A stretch of DNA of 64,000 bases from positions 1-64,000 of the forward strand of contig JAJZBI010000002.1 in the NCBI GenBank assembly GCA_021798985.1, written 5' to 3'. The notes under the pieces were generated by a model. That model searched no databases and was not told the origin of the DNA. It saw only the letters and a program-made list of their open reading frames with translations. Below, piece after piece: positions 8,172 to 16,809 of the stretch; within the stretch, counting starts at the first letter, position 1, and each line of letters opens with the position of its first letter. The position numbers were made by a program, and so were the translations under genes. Source of the stretch: Actinomycetes bacterium (GTDB lineage Bacteria > Actinomycetota > Acidimicrobiia > Acidimicrobiales > Bog-793).

Positions 8172-11100
8172 GCGCGAGCCCGGCGCGCCTTCGGGTCCGC
8201 AAGATTCCCGTCAAACCCGAGCCCGCCTTGGCGGTCGGGATGGTCGGCACCGCCGAGATCGACGTCGCGGGCCTGCGGGGCGCCCTTGCGGCGAGCGTGT
8301 CGGGGGAGGTGCGCTTCGACGCCGCCTCGCTCGCCATGTACGCGAACGACGCGTCGAACTACCGCCAGGTCCCCCTCGGCGTGGTCATCCCGCGCACGCT
8401 CGACGACGTCGTGGCGACACATCGCGCCTGCGCGCGCTTTGGCGCGCCCGTCGTCAACCGCGGCGGGGGGACCAGCCTGTCGGGCGAGACGGTGAACTAC
8501 GGCGTCGTGATCGACAACTCCAAGTACCTCACCCACCTCGGCGAAGTCGATGTCGCCGACCGCCTCGTCACGGTCGAGCCAGGGGCGATCAACGAGCAGG
8601 TGAACATCCACACGGGCAAGCACGGCCTCGTCTTCGGGCCCGACCCCTCCTCGCACTCGCGTTGCACGATCGGCGGCAACGTGGGGAACAACTCCTGCGG
8701 TGTCCACTCGGTGCAGTCCCAGCTGTACGGGCCGGGACCGCGCACCTCGGACAACGTCGCGGCGCTCGAGGTGTGCACCTACGACGGCGAGCGCTTCTGG
8801 GTGGGCGTCAACGAGGAAGACCACCTCGAGGGCATCATCGCCAAGGGCGGGCGCAAGGGCGAGATCTACGCCAAGCTGCGCGACCTGCGCGACCGGTACG
8901 CGGAGGCGATCCGGGCCGGCTACCAAGACGTGGCCACCCTGCCCCGCCGGGTCTCGGGCTACAACCTCGACGAGCTCCTCCCCGAGAAGGGCTTCAACGT
9001 CGCCCGTGCCCTCGTCGGCACGGAGGGCACCTGCGCCACCGCCCTCCAGGTGACGCTGATGCTGACGCCCGCCCTGCACGAGCGCACCACGGTGGTCGTC
9101 GGCTTCGACGACGTTGCCGACGCCGCGGCGGATGTCCAAGAGATCATCGACCGCTTCCGACCGATCGGGCTCGAGGGCCTCGACCGCGTGCTCATCAACG
9201 ACCAGCAAGAGCTCAAGTTGAACGTCGAGGACCTCCACGAGCTGCCGCCGGGAGAGGCCTGGCTGCTCGTGCAGTTCGGAGACGACGACGCCGAGCGCTC
9301 TATGGCGCGAGCCAATGAGTTCCGCGACTGGATGGTTTCGAACGGCTGCGCCAAAGAGCAGGTGACCATTGCCCGCAGCCGCCAAGAGGGCGGCAACAGC
9401 GAGGACTACTGGACCATCCGCGAGGCCGGGCTCGGGGCGACAGCGTTCCCCCCCGACGGCGAGGACCACTGGCCCGGCTGGGAGGACTCGGCGGTGCCGG
9501 TCGCCAAGCTGTCGCCGTACCTGCGGGACCTTCGCGCCCTGTATCACCGCTACGGCCTGCACGGGGCCTTCTACGGCCACTTCGGCCAGGGCTGCGTCCA
9601 CTCGCGCATCAGCTTCGATTTGCGCACCGCCGGGGGCGTGCGCGCCTACCGCAGCTTCATGGAGGACGCTGCCGACCTCGTCATCTCCTATGGCGGCACG
9701 CTGTCGGGCGAGCACGGCGACGGCCAGCAGCGCGCCGAGCTCCTCGTCAAGCAGTACGGCCCCGAGCTGCTCCAGGCGATGCGGGAGTTCAAGCTCATCT
9801 GGGACCCCGAGTGGAAGATGAACCCCGGCAAGGTCGTCGACCCCTTCCGCCTCGATCAGGACCTCAAGCTCGGCACGGACTACAACCCCCACCGCGAGCC
9901 GGTCCGCTTCGCCTACCGCTCCGACGGCGGCGACTTCGCGCATGCCACGTTGCGCTGCGTCGGCGTCGGCAAGTGCCGGGTGCCCGACGCGACCCAGACG
10001 ATGTGCCCGAGCTTCCAGGTCACCCGGGAGGAGACCTACACGACCCGGGGCCGGGCGCGGCTGTTGTGGGAGATGCTACGCGGCGAGGTCATCACGGACG
10101 GCTGGAAGTCCAAAGAGGTCTTCGACGCGCTCGACCTCTGCCTGTCCTGCAAGGGCTGCACGAACGACTGTCCGGTCAACGTGGACATGCCGACCTACAA
10201 GGCCGAGTTCCTCTACCATCACTACCAGGGCCTGTCACGCAACCGCCCCCGCTATGCCTACGCCTTCGGCTTCATCGACAAGGCGGCGACACTCGCGACC
10301 CGCGTCCCAGAGCTCGCCAACTTCGCCACCCAGACGCCGGGGCTGCGCGCCCTCGCGCGCGCGATGGCGGGCATCGACCACCGGCGCGCCCTGCCGCCCT
10401 TTGCGCCACAGACCCTGCAGCGCTGGTTCGCCGAGCGAGGCGGCACGACGAACCCGAACGGCCGCCCGGTCGTCTTGTTCCCCGACACCTTCAACAACCA
10501 CCTGCACACCCAGGTCGGCGTGGCCTGTGTCGAGGCCATCGAGGCGGCCGGCTGGCGCGTCATCATGCCCGACACCCACATCTGCTGCGGCCGCCCGCTG
10601 TATGACTACGGCTTCCTCGACGCCGCCGAGCGCTACCTGCACCGCTGCCTGAATGTCCTCCGGCCCTACGTGCGCGAGGGGATCCCGATCGTCGGCATGG
10701 AGCCGAGCTGCCTCGCCGTGTTCAAAGACGAACTCGCCAACATGTTGCCCAACGACGACGACGCGGCGAGGCTCAAGCAGCTAGCGCTGCACTTTGGAGA
10801 GTTCTTCGAGCGCTTCGACGTCCCCGTCCCCCACCTGTCGGGCAAGGCGCTCATGTGGGGGCACTGCCATCACCGGGCGACCGGTGGGCTCGGAACGGAG
10901 GAATCGCTGCTCTCGCGCATGGGCCTCGAGGTCGAGCCGCTGACCGGTGGGTGCTGCGGCCTCGCCGGGTCGTGGGGATTCGAGAAGGGCAAGTACGACC
11001 TCTCGATGCAGTGCGGCGAGCAAGCGCTGCTCCCCGCCGTGCGGGGCGCAGACGAGGAAACCGTCATCGTCGCCGACGGCTTCTCCTGCAAGACCCAGAT

Positions 11101-11344
11101 CGAGCAGTCCGGCTCGGGGAGGCGGGCGCTGCACGTGGCCGAGGTGATGGCGCTCGCCCGCGCCGGACGCCCGGCCGGGTTGCATCGTCGCCCCGAAGAC
11201 GATGTGCCCGCATCACGCCCGGCACCGCCCCGAGCACGGCGCGTGGCCCGGGTGGCGGTGCCGAGCGCGGCGCTCGCCGCCGCGGGCACCGGCGTCATGA
11301 TGGCGGCGCGCCAGGTGCTGCGCGCGACTCACGCCACGCGATAG
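8168..11344 (+). CDS. FAD/4Fe-4S D-2-hydroxyacid dehydrogenase, YdiJ/GlcDF-fusion type
   Basis: 1058 residues from GTG 8168, overlapping the ThDP gene stop (GTGA). The N-terminal half is a PCMH FAD-binding domain (NRGGGTSLSGETVNYG, then GGNVGNNSCG) followed by the FAD-oxidase C-terminal domain with SGEHGDG. A ferredoxin-like region has cysteine clusters starting at about 597 (CVGVGKC) and 658 (CLSCKGCTNDCP). Two CCG-type cysteine-rich domains follow, with CCG at about 806 and 929. This order matches E. coli YdiJ (1018 residues), a D-2-hydroxyglutarate dehydrogenase, and fused GlcD/GlcF or D-lactate dehydrogenases. It should oxidise a D-2-hydroxyacid and feed the respiratory chain. D-lactate would give pyruvate, the possible substrate of the coupled gene, but this is inference. 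The last 16 bases overlap the convergent dehydratase gene. Confidence 0.87.
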   Translation: MSASPARLRVRKIPVKPEPALAVGMVGTAEIDVAGLRGALAASVSGEVRFDAASLAMYANDASNYRQVPLGVVIPRTLDDVVATHRACARFGAPVVNRGGGTSLSGETVNYGVVIDNSKYLTHLGEVDVADRLVTVEPGAINEQVNIHTGKHGLVFGPDPSSHSRCTIGGNVGNNSCGVHSVQSQLYGPGPRTSDNVAALEVCTYDGERFWVGVNEEDHLEGIIAKGGRKGEIYAKLRDLRDRYAEAIRAGYQDVATLPRRVSGYNLDELLPEKGFNVARALVGTEGTCATALQVTLMLTPALHERTTVVVGFDDVADAAADVQEIIDRFRPIGLEGLDRVLINDQQELKLNVEDLHELPPGEAWLLVQFGDDDAERSMARANEFRDWMVSNGCAKEQVTIARSRQEGGNSEDYWTIREAGLGATAFPPDGEDHWPGWEDSAVPVAKLSPYLRDLRALYHRYGLHGAFYGHFGQGCVHSRISFDLRTAGGVRAYRSFMEDAADLVISYGGTLSGEHGDGQQRAELLVKQYGPELLQAMREFKLIWDPEWKMNPGKVVDPFRLDQDLKLGTDYNPHREPVRFAYRSDGGDFAHATLRCVGVGKCRVPDATQTMCPSFQVTREETYTTRGRARLLWEMLRGEVITDGWKSKEVFDALDLCLSCKGCTNDCPVNVDMPTYKAEFLYHHYQGLSRNRPRYAYAFGFIDKAATLATRVPELANFATQTPGLRALARAMAGIDHRRALPPFAPQTLQRWFAERGGTTNPNGRPVVLFPDTFNNHLHTQVGVACVEAIEAAGWRVIMPDTHICCGRPLYDYGFLDAAERYLHRCLNVLRPYVREGIPIVGMEPSCLAVFKDELANMLPNDDDAARLKQLALHFGEFFERFDVPVPHLSGKALMWGHCHHRATGGLGTEESLLSRMGLEVEPLTGGCCGLAGSWGFEKGKYDLSMQCGEQALLPAVRGADEETVIVADGFSCKTQIEQSGSGRRALHVAEVMALARAGRPAGLHRRPEDDVPASRPAPPRARRVARVAVPSAALAAAGTGVMMAARQVLRATHATR

Positions 11345-12444
11345 CGCGCGGCCTCGTTCTCCCGCAGGGTCATCCCGTGCCCGGGCGCTTGGCGCTCGGG
11401 CACGAGGGCCCCGCCCGTTGGCGGGAGCGTGCCGTCAAAGAGCATCTCCTCGATCTGGACGTGATCGTGGAAGTACTCGAGGTGGCGCAAATTGGCGGCG
11501 CTGATCGCCACGTGCACGTGCAAGTTGGGCGCGCAGTGGCCTGAGATCTGTAGCTGGTGGGCCGCCGCCAGCCCGGCGACGTCTCGCCACGCCGTGATCC
11601 CCCCACAGCGCGTCACGTCCGCCTGGATGCAGTCGACGGCCTCGGCGGCGATCATCGGGGCGAAGTACCACGGCGCGTAGCCGTATTCACCCGCCGCCAC
11701 GTCGAGCTGGCACTGGTCGCGCACCTCGCGCAGGCCGGCGAGGTCATCGGAGGAGACTGGCTCTTCAAACCAGGACACCCCGTGCTCGGCCGCCATGACC
11801 GCCCCAAGCCGGATCGCCTGCTTTCGCGTGTAGGCGCCGTTGGCGTCAACGAAGAGCTCGACGTCGGGCCCGATCGTCTTTCGGGCGAGGGCGACGCGCT
11901 CGAGATCCCGGCGCTCGGCTTGCCCGCGCGACTCGCCGACCTTGATCTTGACCCGCGGGATCGACCACTTGTGGCAAAAGCGCTCCAGCTGGGCGCGCGT
12001 CGTCTGGTCGTCGTAGCTGGTGAACCCCCCGCTCCCATAGATCGGAACGCGCTTCACCGCACGCCCCAACAAATCGGCGAGAGGGAGCTCGAGCACGCGG
12101 GCCTTTAAGTCCCACAGCGCGATGTCGACCGCCGAGATCGCACACGCGGCAACGCCGGGACCGCCGAGGTTGCGGCACGCCCGCCGCATCGCCTCGTTGG
12201 CCGCGGGCACGTCGAAGATGCTGTGTCCGCAGACCACCGAGGCAAGCTGGTCATCGATGACCGCCTTGCAGGCCGAGGTGTCGTAGGTCCACCCAAGGCC
12301 CTCGCACCCGCCGCCGCGCGCCCGCACGAGCACGAGGGTCGTCGCGTCCCACGACAGCGTTCCATCGGCCTCGGGCTGGTCCGTCGGGATGTCGAACACC
12401 TCGACGTGGAGCTCCTCGACGTGCGATTCGCGCGCGAGCGCCAT
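11329..12444 (-). CDS. Mandelate racemase/muconate lactonizing family enzyme (sugar-acid dehydratase-like)
   Basis: 371 residues from ATG 12444, preceded by AGGAGGTGATCTGCTC, which fixes this start over a longer open frame. The enolase-superfamily layout is clear: an alpha+beta capping domain, then a barrel with K166-x-K168 (VKIKVG), metal ligands D200 (DANG), E227 (FEEP) and E253 (AGEYG), and H303 (ISGHCAPNLH). The Lys/His pair indicates abstraction of the proton alpha to a carboxylate, as in acid-sugar dehydratases and mandelate racemase. Specificity cannot be read from these residues. The 3' end overlaps the YdiJ-like gene tail to tail by 16 bases. The gene follows a membrane-anchored protein gene by 7 bp and is probably cotranscribed with it. 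Confidence 0.83.
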   Translation of the reverse strand: MALARESHVEELHVEVFDIPTDQPEADGTLSWDATTLVLVRARGGGCEGLGWTYDTSACKAVIDDQLASVVCGHSIFDVPAANEAMRRACRNLGGPGVAACAISAVDIALWDLKARVLELPLADLLGRAVKRVPIYGSGGFTSYDDQTTRAQLERFCHKWSIPRVKIKVGESRGQAERRDLERVALARKTIGPDVELFVDANGAYTRKQAIRLGAVMAAEHGVSWFEEPVSSDDLAGLREVRDQCQLDVAAGEYGYAPWYFAPMIAAEAVDCIQADVTRCGGITAWRDVAGLAAAHQLQISGHCAPNLHVHVAISAANLRHLEYFHDHVQIEEMLFDGTLPPTGGALVPERQAPGHGMTLRENEAARYRVA

Positions 12445-12451
12445 GAGCAGA

Positions 12452-13057
12452 TCACCTCCTGGGGAGCGGCCAGCGCGTCGGTAGTCCTTGCTGGCATTCC
12501 CTTGTGTTCTGCCCCGGATCCCAGCTCGCCACCCCGCAGCGCTGAGAGCACGAGGGCCCCGAGCGGACCGACCACGTGGAAGCGATTTCGGTGCTCGCCG
12601 CCGCGAGATCGCTCCAGCCAACGAGGACGGCGTCGCCTTGAAACGCCTCGGGCGCGATCAGAGCACGATGCCGCTCGCCGCGGGGAGAGGCCGACAGGAG
12701 GTGGAGGCGCACCGTGCCGTCCGGGGCACGGTAGACCGAGCCCAGGTCCGCAGCAGGGAGCTCGCGCTCGAGGCGCGCGAGTCGCGCCAGGTACTCGCCC
12801 TTGGGCTTGCCGGGCGCGAGCACGATCGGGTCCTGATCGTTCGCCGACGGCGCGACGCTGCTGCCGGCCGTCTGGACGACAAAGTGGTTGAGCCCGTCAG
12901 TGACGGCGCTCACGGCAACAGGAGCGACCGGACCAGCGCGCTGGCCCTTGGCGGACAGCGGCACGATCACGGCGGCGAGCCCCACGACGACCGCTACGAG
13001 CGCCGCCTGGAGCGAGCGCGACCGAAACAGGCCCGCGTGGCGCCGCGGCGCGCTCAT
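12452..13057 (-). CDS. Hypothetical membrane-anchored or secreted protein
   Basis: 201 residues from ATG 13057. A basic start (MSAPRRHAGLFRSRSLQ) is followed by a hydrophobic helix at about 16-36, then a soluble domain outside the membrane. I recognise no family. The C-terminal 40 residues are Ser/Cys/Arg-rich and less convincing. It ends 7 bp before the dehydratase start, and that gene's ribosome site lies within its last codons, which favours a two-gene transcript. No clear ribosome site precedes it. The opposite strand is also open here, so coding is likely rather than certain. Confidence 0.55.
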   Translation of the reverse strand: MSAPRRHAGLFRSRSLQAALVAVVVGLAAVIVPLSAKGQRAGPVAPVAVSAVTDGLNHFVVQTAGSSVAPSANDQDPIVLAPGKPKGEYLARLARLERELPAADLGSVYRAPDGTVRLHLLSASPRGERHRALIAPEAFQGDAVLVGWSDLAAASTEIASTWSVRSGPSCSQRCGVASWDPGQNTRECQQGLPTRWPLPRR

Positions 13058-13523
13058 TATCGGTACCGGCCGATGCTCGCCTCGCCCCCGTGCCAACCGC
13101 ACCGCCGGCACCGTGGACGCAGCTTGCGGGCACGGTGCACGCCCGCGCTATCGGCAGCTTCCCGGGATCCTTGAGGCGCCCGTCGGACCGCCCGAGCGGG
13201 GACGCCACCCCCGGTGCGAACGGCCGCGGCTGTGCCCAGTACCCCCGGCGCGCGACCGAGCACGTCTTGCTCGCGTCACAACTCCCCGCCGTGGCGTGCT
13301 GACCATCCTGGCGGCCGCGATCGACCAAGCGTCAACGAGCTCGCCTTGCTCGGACCGATCGCTCGCACCGAGATCCTCGCAATCGGCCACCTCGCCGACG
13401 ACTCGGAATTGCCCGTCGCCTCGATCACGCCCGTGTCGATGGCCTCGCGCAACGGACCCGTACCGGCCCACATCACGCCACAGGGACCTCGGTCGGGCAG
13501 TGGCCGGCGCGCAGGCGGGCGGC
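13058..13523. other. 466-bp stretch without a convincing gene
   Basis: Open frames exist on both strands but are Arg/Pro-rich shadows. A segment around 13330-13500 looks mildly protein-like on both strands (plus: NELALLGPIARTEILAIG; minus: LREAIDTGVIEATG) without a start or ribosome site. It may be decayed sequence. No RNA gene was recognised. Confidence 0.4.
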
Positions 13524-14006
13524 TCAGGACGCTGACTCGGCCGCGACCTTCAGCTGGGCGAGGGTCTCGGGGATCCCCGTGCGCGCCGCCTCGGCGCGCC
13601 GTTGGATCTCCTCCTCGGCGCGCTCGCCGAAGCGGTCGACGAACGAGGCGATGCCATCGGGCAAGAACTCCCACGATTCGGTCACTTCCGTACCGCCATC
13701 GACGGCGCGGAAGCGGTAGCCCCAGCGCACGCGGTTGCCGCCGACGACGAAGCGGAACTCCACCCCGGGCTCGGCCGCCTCGACGAGGCAGCGCGTCTCC
13801 CAGCTGCGCTCGGGCGTCGCATTGGTGCCGACGAACCACGCGCCAGCACCCCGTTCGGCGTCGTCCTCCCAGTGGCCGCCGGTGCAGACCGGGCTCCACT
13901 CCCCCATCCTGGCGATGTCCGCCACCATCGCGTAGAGCCGCTCGGGGGGTGCGTCCACCACGACGTGGTCGCTGATCGGATCGGGGATCTTCGGGCTGAT
14001 GCTCAC
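13524..14006 (-). CDS. SRPBCC/START-like (polyketide cyclase-type) protein
   Basis: 160 residues. The opening HVVVDAPPERLYAMVADIARMGEWSP is the standard entry strand and helix of the SRPBCC fold, followed by SW-x-T and WGYRFRAVDGGTEVTESWEF strands and a C-terminal helix. The family binds hydrophobic ligands, and many actinobacterial members act in lipid or polyketide metabolism or have unknown roles. I place the start at GTG 14006. The frame continues upstream to a TTG at 14042 without conserved sequence, and neither start has a strong ribosome site. The downstream neighbour is the 466-bp gene-poor stretch. The fold is confident; the function is unknown. Confidence 0.75.
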   Translation of the reverse strand: MSISPKIPDPISDHVVVDAPPERLYAMVADIARMGEWSPVCTGGHWEDDAERGAGAWFVGTNATPERSWETRCLVEAAEPGVEFRFVVGGNRVRWGYRFRAVDGGTEVTESWEFLPDGIASFVDRFGERAEEEIQRRAEAARTGIPETLAQLKVAAESAS

Positions 14007-14099
14007 GGCGCCACTGTGTCGCGCCGACGCCGGCGCACGCAACCAGCGATGCCGGCGCCCGACGCTCGCTCGCCTTCAGCGCGGCCCCGCCATGGCGGC

Positions 14100-14618
14100 C
14101 TACTTGCGCGGCGCAAGCACCCAGTGGGCGACGGTCGCGCTGGCGCGGCGGCAGGTGATCCACGTGCCGCCATGACCGCGCACGGTGTAGCCGCTCCAGG
14201 TGACGGGACAGCCCCAGGGCGCGCGAAAGCGCGCCGTCGGGTAGACGCGGACCCAGGGGCGGTTCGACATCCCATAGCGGTTCTGGATCACCATGCGGTA
14301 CCAACCCGCCGCAAGCGGCGGGGTCCAGATCTCAAAGCGGCCACCGACGACCCGATAGCCCTTGTGCATCGCGTAGACGTCCCGGCCGTGTTGTGGCTCG
14401 AAGAGCACCCGGGTGATCCAGCGGAAGTTCGTCCCGCTCGCCCACAGCGGCAGGCTCTCAGCGGTGACCCGCACGGGCATCGCCGCGATGCTCGCCGGCC
14501 CGGGCGGGGGCGCCTTGGTCGCCGCGGCGCCCGTGGCTCCGAGCGGCGCCAGAGCGAGCAGCACAACGACCGCCGCCGCGCGACCCCACCGAACGCCTCG
14601 ACGACCCCCCTCGCCCAT
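14100..14618 (-). CDS. Small secreted hypothetical protein
   Basis: 172 residues from ATG 14618 with a GAGAGGAG ribosome site about 11 bases upstream. Residues 1-33 are a typical Sec signal peptide: basic start, hydrophobic AAAVVVLLALAPL core and an Ala-rich cleavage site near ATGAAATKA. The mature part is rich in aromatic and Arg residues (GWYRMVIQNRYGMSNRPWV) and has two Cys that could form a disulfide, which suggests an all-beta extracellular domain. I recognise no family. It is transcribed away from the zinc-ribbon gene. Confidence 0.68.
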   Translation of the reverse strand: MGEGGRRGVRWGRAAAVVVLLALAPLGATGAAATKAPPPGPASIAAMPVRVTAESLPLWASGTNFRWITRVLFEPQHGRDVYAMHKGYRVVGGRFEIWTPPLAAGWYRMVIQNRYGMSNRPWVRVYPTARFRAPWGCPVTWSGYTVRGHGGTWITCRRASATVAHWVLAPRK

Positions 14619-14856
14619 CAGGCGTCGCTCCTCTCTCCTCGCTCGTGTCCTTGCGGGGCACCCCGCCGATGCGATCCTCCCCGCCTTTGGCCTCGCCCAA
14701 ACGGGCAGCGCGACGGGGCGGCCGGCACCGGGCGTGGCGCGATCGCCCTTTGGCCCCGAGCCCGAGTTGCACGCACCTTCGTGCGGACCGACCAGCGGGG
14801 CTTACTGCAGCGCAAGATCGCGGCTCGGTACGCTTGGGCTGGGAAAGGAGGCTGCC

Positions 14857-15090
14857 GTGCCCTTCTATGAGTACCGCTGCGCGAGCTGCCAGAACCTCTT
14901 CGAGCTCCGCCGCAGCTCGGATCAGGCGTCGATGCCCGCCGAGTGCCCCGCCTGCGCCGGTCCGGGGCGGCGTGTGCTGTCGATGTTCCAGTCGCGTACC
15001 CGCCACAGCGCCCTCGAGCGCATCGGTGGCGCACCCGCCGCATCGGGCGGGGGCGGGTGCTGCGGCGGAAGCTGCGGCTGTCGCAACTAG
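14857..15090 (+). CDS. FmdB-type zinc-ribbon protein
   Basis: 77 residues from GTG 14857, with AAAGGAGG six bases upstream deciding the start. The opening MPFYEYRCASC matches the FmdB regulatory-protein family, with paired C8-x-x-C11 and a second CPAC near residue 35 forming one zinc ribbon. It ends in a Gly/Cys-rich tail (CCGGSCGC), common in actinobacterial members, which may bind another metal. Proposed roles in regulation of formamidase-type genes come from one methylotroph and are not established generally. Monocistronic here, converging on the 95-residue protein gene downstream. Confidence 0.85.
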   Translation: MPFYEYRCASCQNLFELRRSSDQASMPAECPACAGPGRRVLSMFQSRTRHSALERIGGAPAASGGGGCCGGSCGCRN

Positions 15091-15139
15091 ATCGGCCGCG
15101 ATCGGCGCCGGGCGGCGCGTTGGCCGCGGCGGTGATCGC

Positions 15140-15427
15140 TCAGCCGTGCCAGGCGTGCCCGGTCAGCCAGAAGATGAACCAGATCAAGCGGTAGATGAGG
15201 TAGCCGGCGGTCCCGACCAAGAGCACCTTGAAGTGCCACGGCGCCGGAGGGGCGCCCTCCTCGTCCTCGTCCGCCTCGGCACCGTCCGCAAGTGCCGGGC
15301 GCGCCGGCGGCACGTCCCGCTGGCCTCGAGCGGCGCGCGAGCGCGCGCCCGGCGGGGCCACGGGGCGACCCGCGCTCGACTCGGCGGCCTCGAGCTCGGC
15401 GTCTTGGCGACGGGGGCGGCTGCTCAT
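15140..15427 (-). CDS. Small single-pass membrane protein coupled to der
   Basis: 95 residues from ATG 15427, whose ATGA overlaps the der stop codon, so it is the last gene of the DUF512-der unit. The first 60 residues are polar and probably disordered, with an acidic stretch (ADGAEADEDEEGA). Residues 70-92 form one hydrophobic helix (LLVGTAGYLIYRLIWFIFWL). This gives a tail-anchored topology with the charged part in the cytoplasm. I recognise no family. Tight coupling to an essential ribosome-assembly GTPase makes a membrane or quality-control role conceivable, but that is inference. Confidence 0.72.
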   Translation of the reverse strand: MSSRPRRQDAELEAAESSAGRPVAPPGARSRAARGQRDVPPARPALADGAEADEDEEGAPPAPWHFKVLLVGTAGYLIYRLIWFIFWLTGHAWHG

Positions 15428-16809
15428 GACTTGCCCCGCAACCGGACGCGCAGCTTGAGCGGCGTGGGACCGAGGGCAAAGCGCTCGCGCAGCTGCTTCT
15501 CCACGTAGCGCAGGTAGTGCGACTGGAGCCGACGGCTCGCGAAGAGCGTCACGGTCGGCGGGTCGACGGCGCCCTGCACCGCGTACAAGATGCGCGCGCC
15601 CGGGGCCGGGTGCTGGGCCTGGATGGCCTTCATCGCGTCGTTCAGCTGCGCCGTGGGAATACGTTGATGGTACGCCTCGAGCGCGGCGCGGATCGCGGGC
15701 AGCACCCGGTGCACGCCCTGGCCGCTCGTCGCCGAGATCCGGATCACCGGCGCGTAGTCCAAAAAGCCCAGCCGGTCCTCGACGTCGCGGGCGAGCGCGA
15801 GGCGCGCCTCGGTGTCGAGCAGGTCCCACTTGTTGAGCAGGATCACCACGGGGCTGCCCGCCGCATCGACGCGCTCGGCGAGGCGCTGCTCTTGGTGGGT
15901 GACGCCCTCGGCGGCATCGAGGACGAGCAGGGCCACGTCGGCGCGGTCGATCGCCGCCAGCGAGCGCACGAGCGAGTAGTACTCGGTCTCCTCGTCGATG
16001 CGCGACTTGCGCCGCAGCCCTGCGGTGTCGATGAAGCGCAGCGGCCCGTCCTCGGTCTCGACCAAGGTGTCGATCGCGTCCCGCGTCGTGCCGGCGACGT
16101 CGTGGACGACGCTGCGGTCCGCCCCGACGAGCCGGTTGAACAGGGTCGACTTGCCGACGTTCGGGCGGCCCACGATGGCGACGGCCGGGGCGTCCTCGCC
16201 GAGCGTCTCGTTGCTCGCTTCAGCTGCTCGGTCCGCCTCGCCCGCGCCGGCCGCCTCGAGGTCGTCGGCACCCGCCGCGGGCTCGGGCGCGGCAGGCAGG
16301 CGCTCGACGACGACGTCGAGCAGGTCGCCGATCCCCCGGCCGTGCAGGGCGGAGACGAGGAGCGGCTCGCCGAAGCCGAAGCGGACGAGCTCCCACGCCT
16401 CGAGCTCCTGGCGGGCGGAGTCCACCTTGTTGGCGACCACGAGCACCTTGTCTGAGGCCCGGCGCAGCAGCTGGGCGACCGCCTCGTCCTCGCCGGTGAC
16501 GCCGGTCGTGGCATCGAGCACGAAGAGCACGAGGTCGGCGGCGCCTACGGCGCGCAGCGCCTGGTCGGTGACCTTACGCTCGAGCGCGTCGCCGTGCTCG
16601 ATCACCCCTCCGGTGTCAACGACGAGGAACTCGCGCCCGCGCCAGTCCGCCTTGAGCTCGATACGGTCGCGGGTGACGCCCGGCTTCTCCTCGACGATCG
16701 CCATGCGCCGGCCGAAGATGCGGTTGACGAGGGTCGACTTGCCAACGTTCGGCCGCCCGGCGATCGCCACCACGGGGAGGCGGAGCGCCGTGGGCGCCGC
16801 GCTCGCCAT
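15424..16809 (-). CDS. der: Ribosome biogenesis GTPase Der (EngA)
   Basis: About 461 residues with two consecutive GTPase domains, each with the P-loop GRPNVGKST (near residues 18-26 and 212-220). NKVD and NKWD specificity motifs and a C-terminal KH-like domain follow. This double-G arrangement is unique to Der, which acts in 50S subunit maturation. The linker between the G domains is longer and more acidic/Ala-rich than usual (about 35 residues). The start is ATG 16809, sharing a base with the DUF512 stop; a GTG at 16812 directly before it is equally possible. Middle gene of an overlapping three-gene unit, DUF512-der-small membrane protein. In M. tuberculosis der follows cmk; here it is 14 kb away from it. 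Confidence 0.96.
   Translation of the reverse strand: MASAAPTALRLPVVAIAGRPNVGKSTLVNRIFGRRMAIVEEKPGVTRDRIELKADWRGREFLVVDTGGVIEHGDALERKVTDQALRAVGAADLVLFVLDATTGVTGEDEAVAQLLRRASDKVLVVANKVDSARQELEAWELVRFGFGEPLLVSALHGRGIGDLLDVVVERLPAAPEPAAGADDLEAAGAGEADRAAEASNETLGEDAPAVAIVGRPNVGKSTLFNRLVGADRSVVHDVAGTTRDAIDTLVETEDGPLRFIDTAGLRRKSRIDEETEYYSLVRSLAAIDRADVALLVLDAAEGVTHQEQRLAERVDAAGSPVVILLNKWDLLDTEARLALARDVEDRLGFLDYAPVIRISATSGQGVHRVLPAIRAALEAYHQRIPTAQLNDAMKAIQAQHPAPGARILYAVQGAVDPPTVTLFASRRLQSHYLRYVEKQLRERFALGPTPLKLRVRLRGKS

Noticed and set aside
7862-9943. 693-codon minus-strand open frame opposite the ThDP and YdiJ-type genes
   Set aside because: Antisense shadow caused by high GC; the plus-strand genes have clear catalytic motifs.
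12488-13174. Plus-strand 228-codon frame opposite the membrane-anchored protein
   Set aside because: It lacks a ribosome site, while the minus frame begins with a basic stretch and a transmembrane helix and leads directly into the dehydratase gene.
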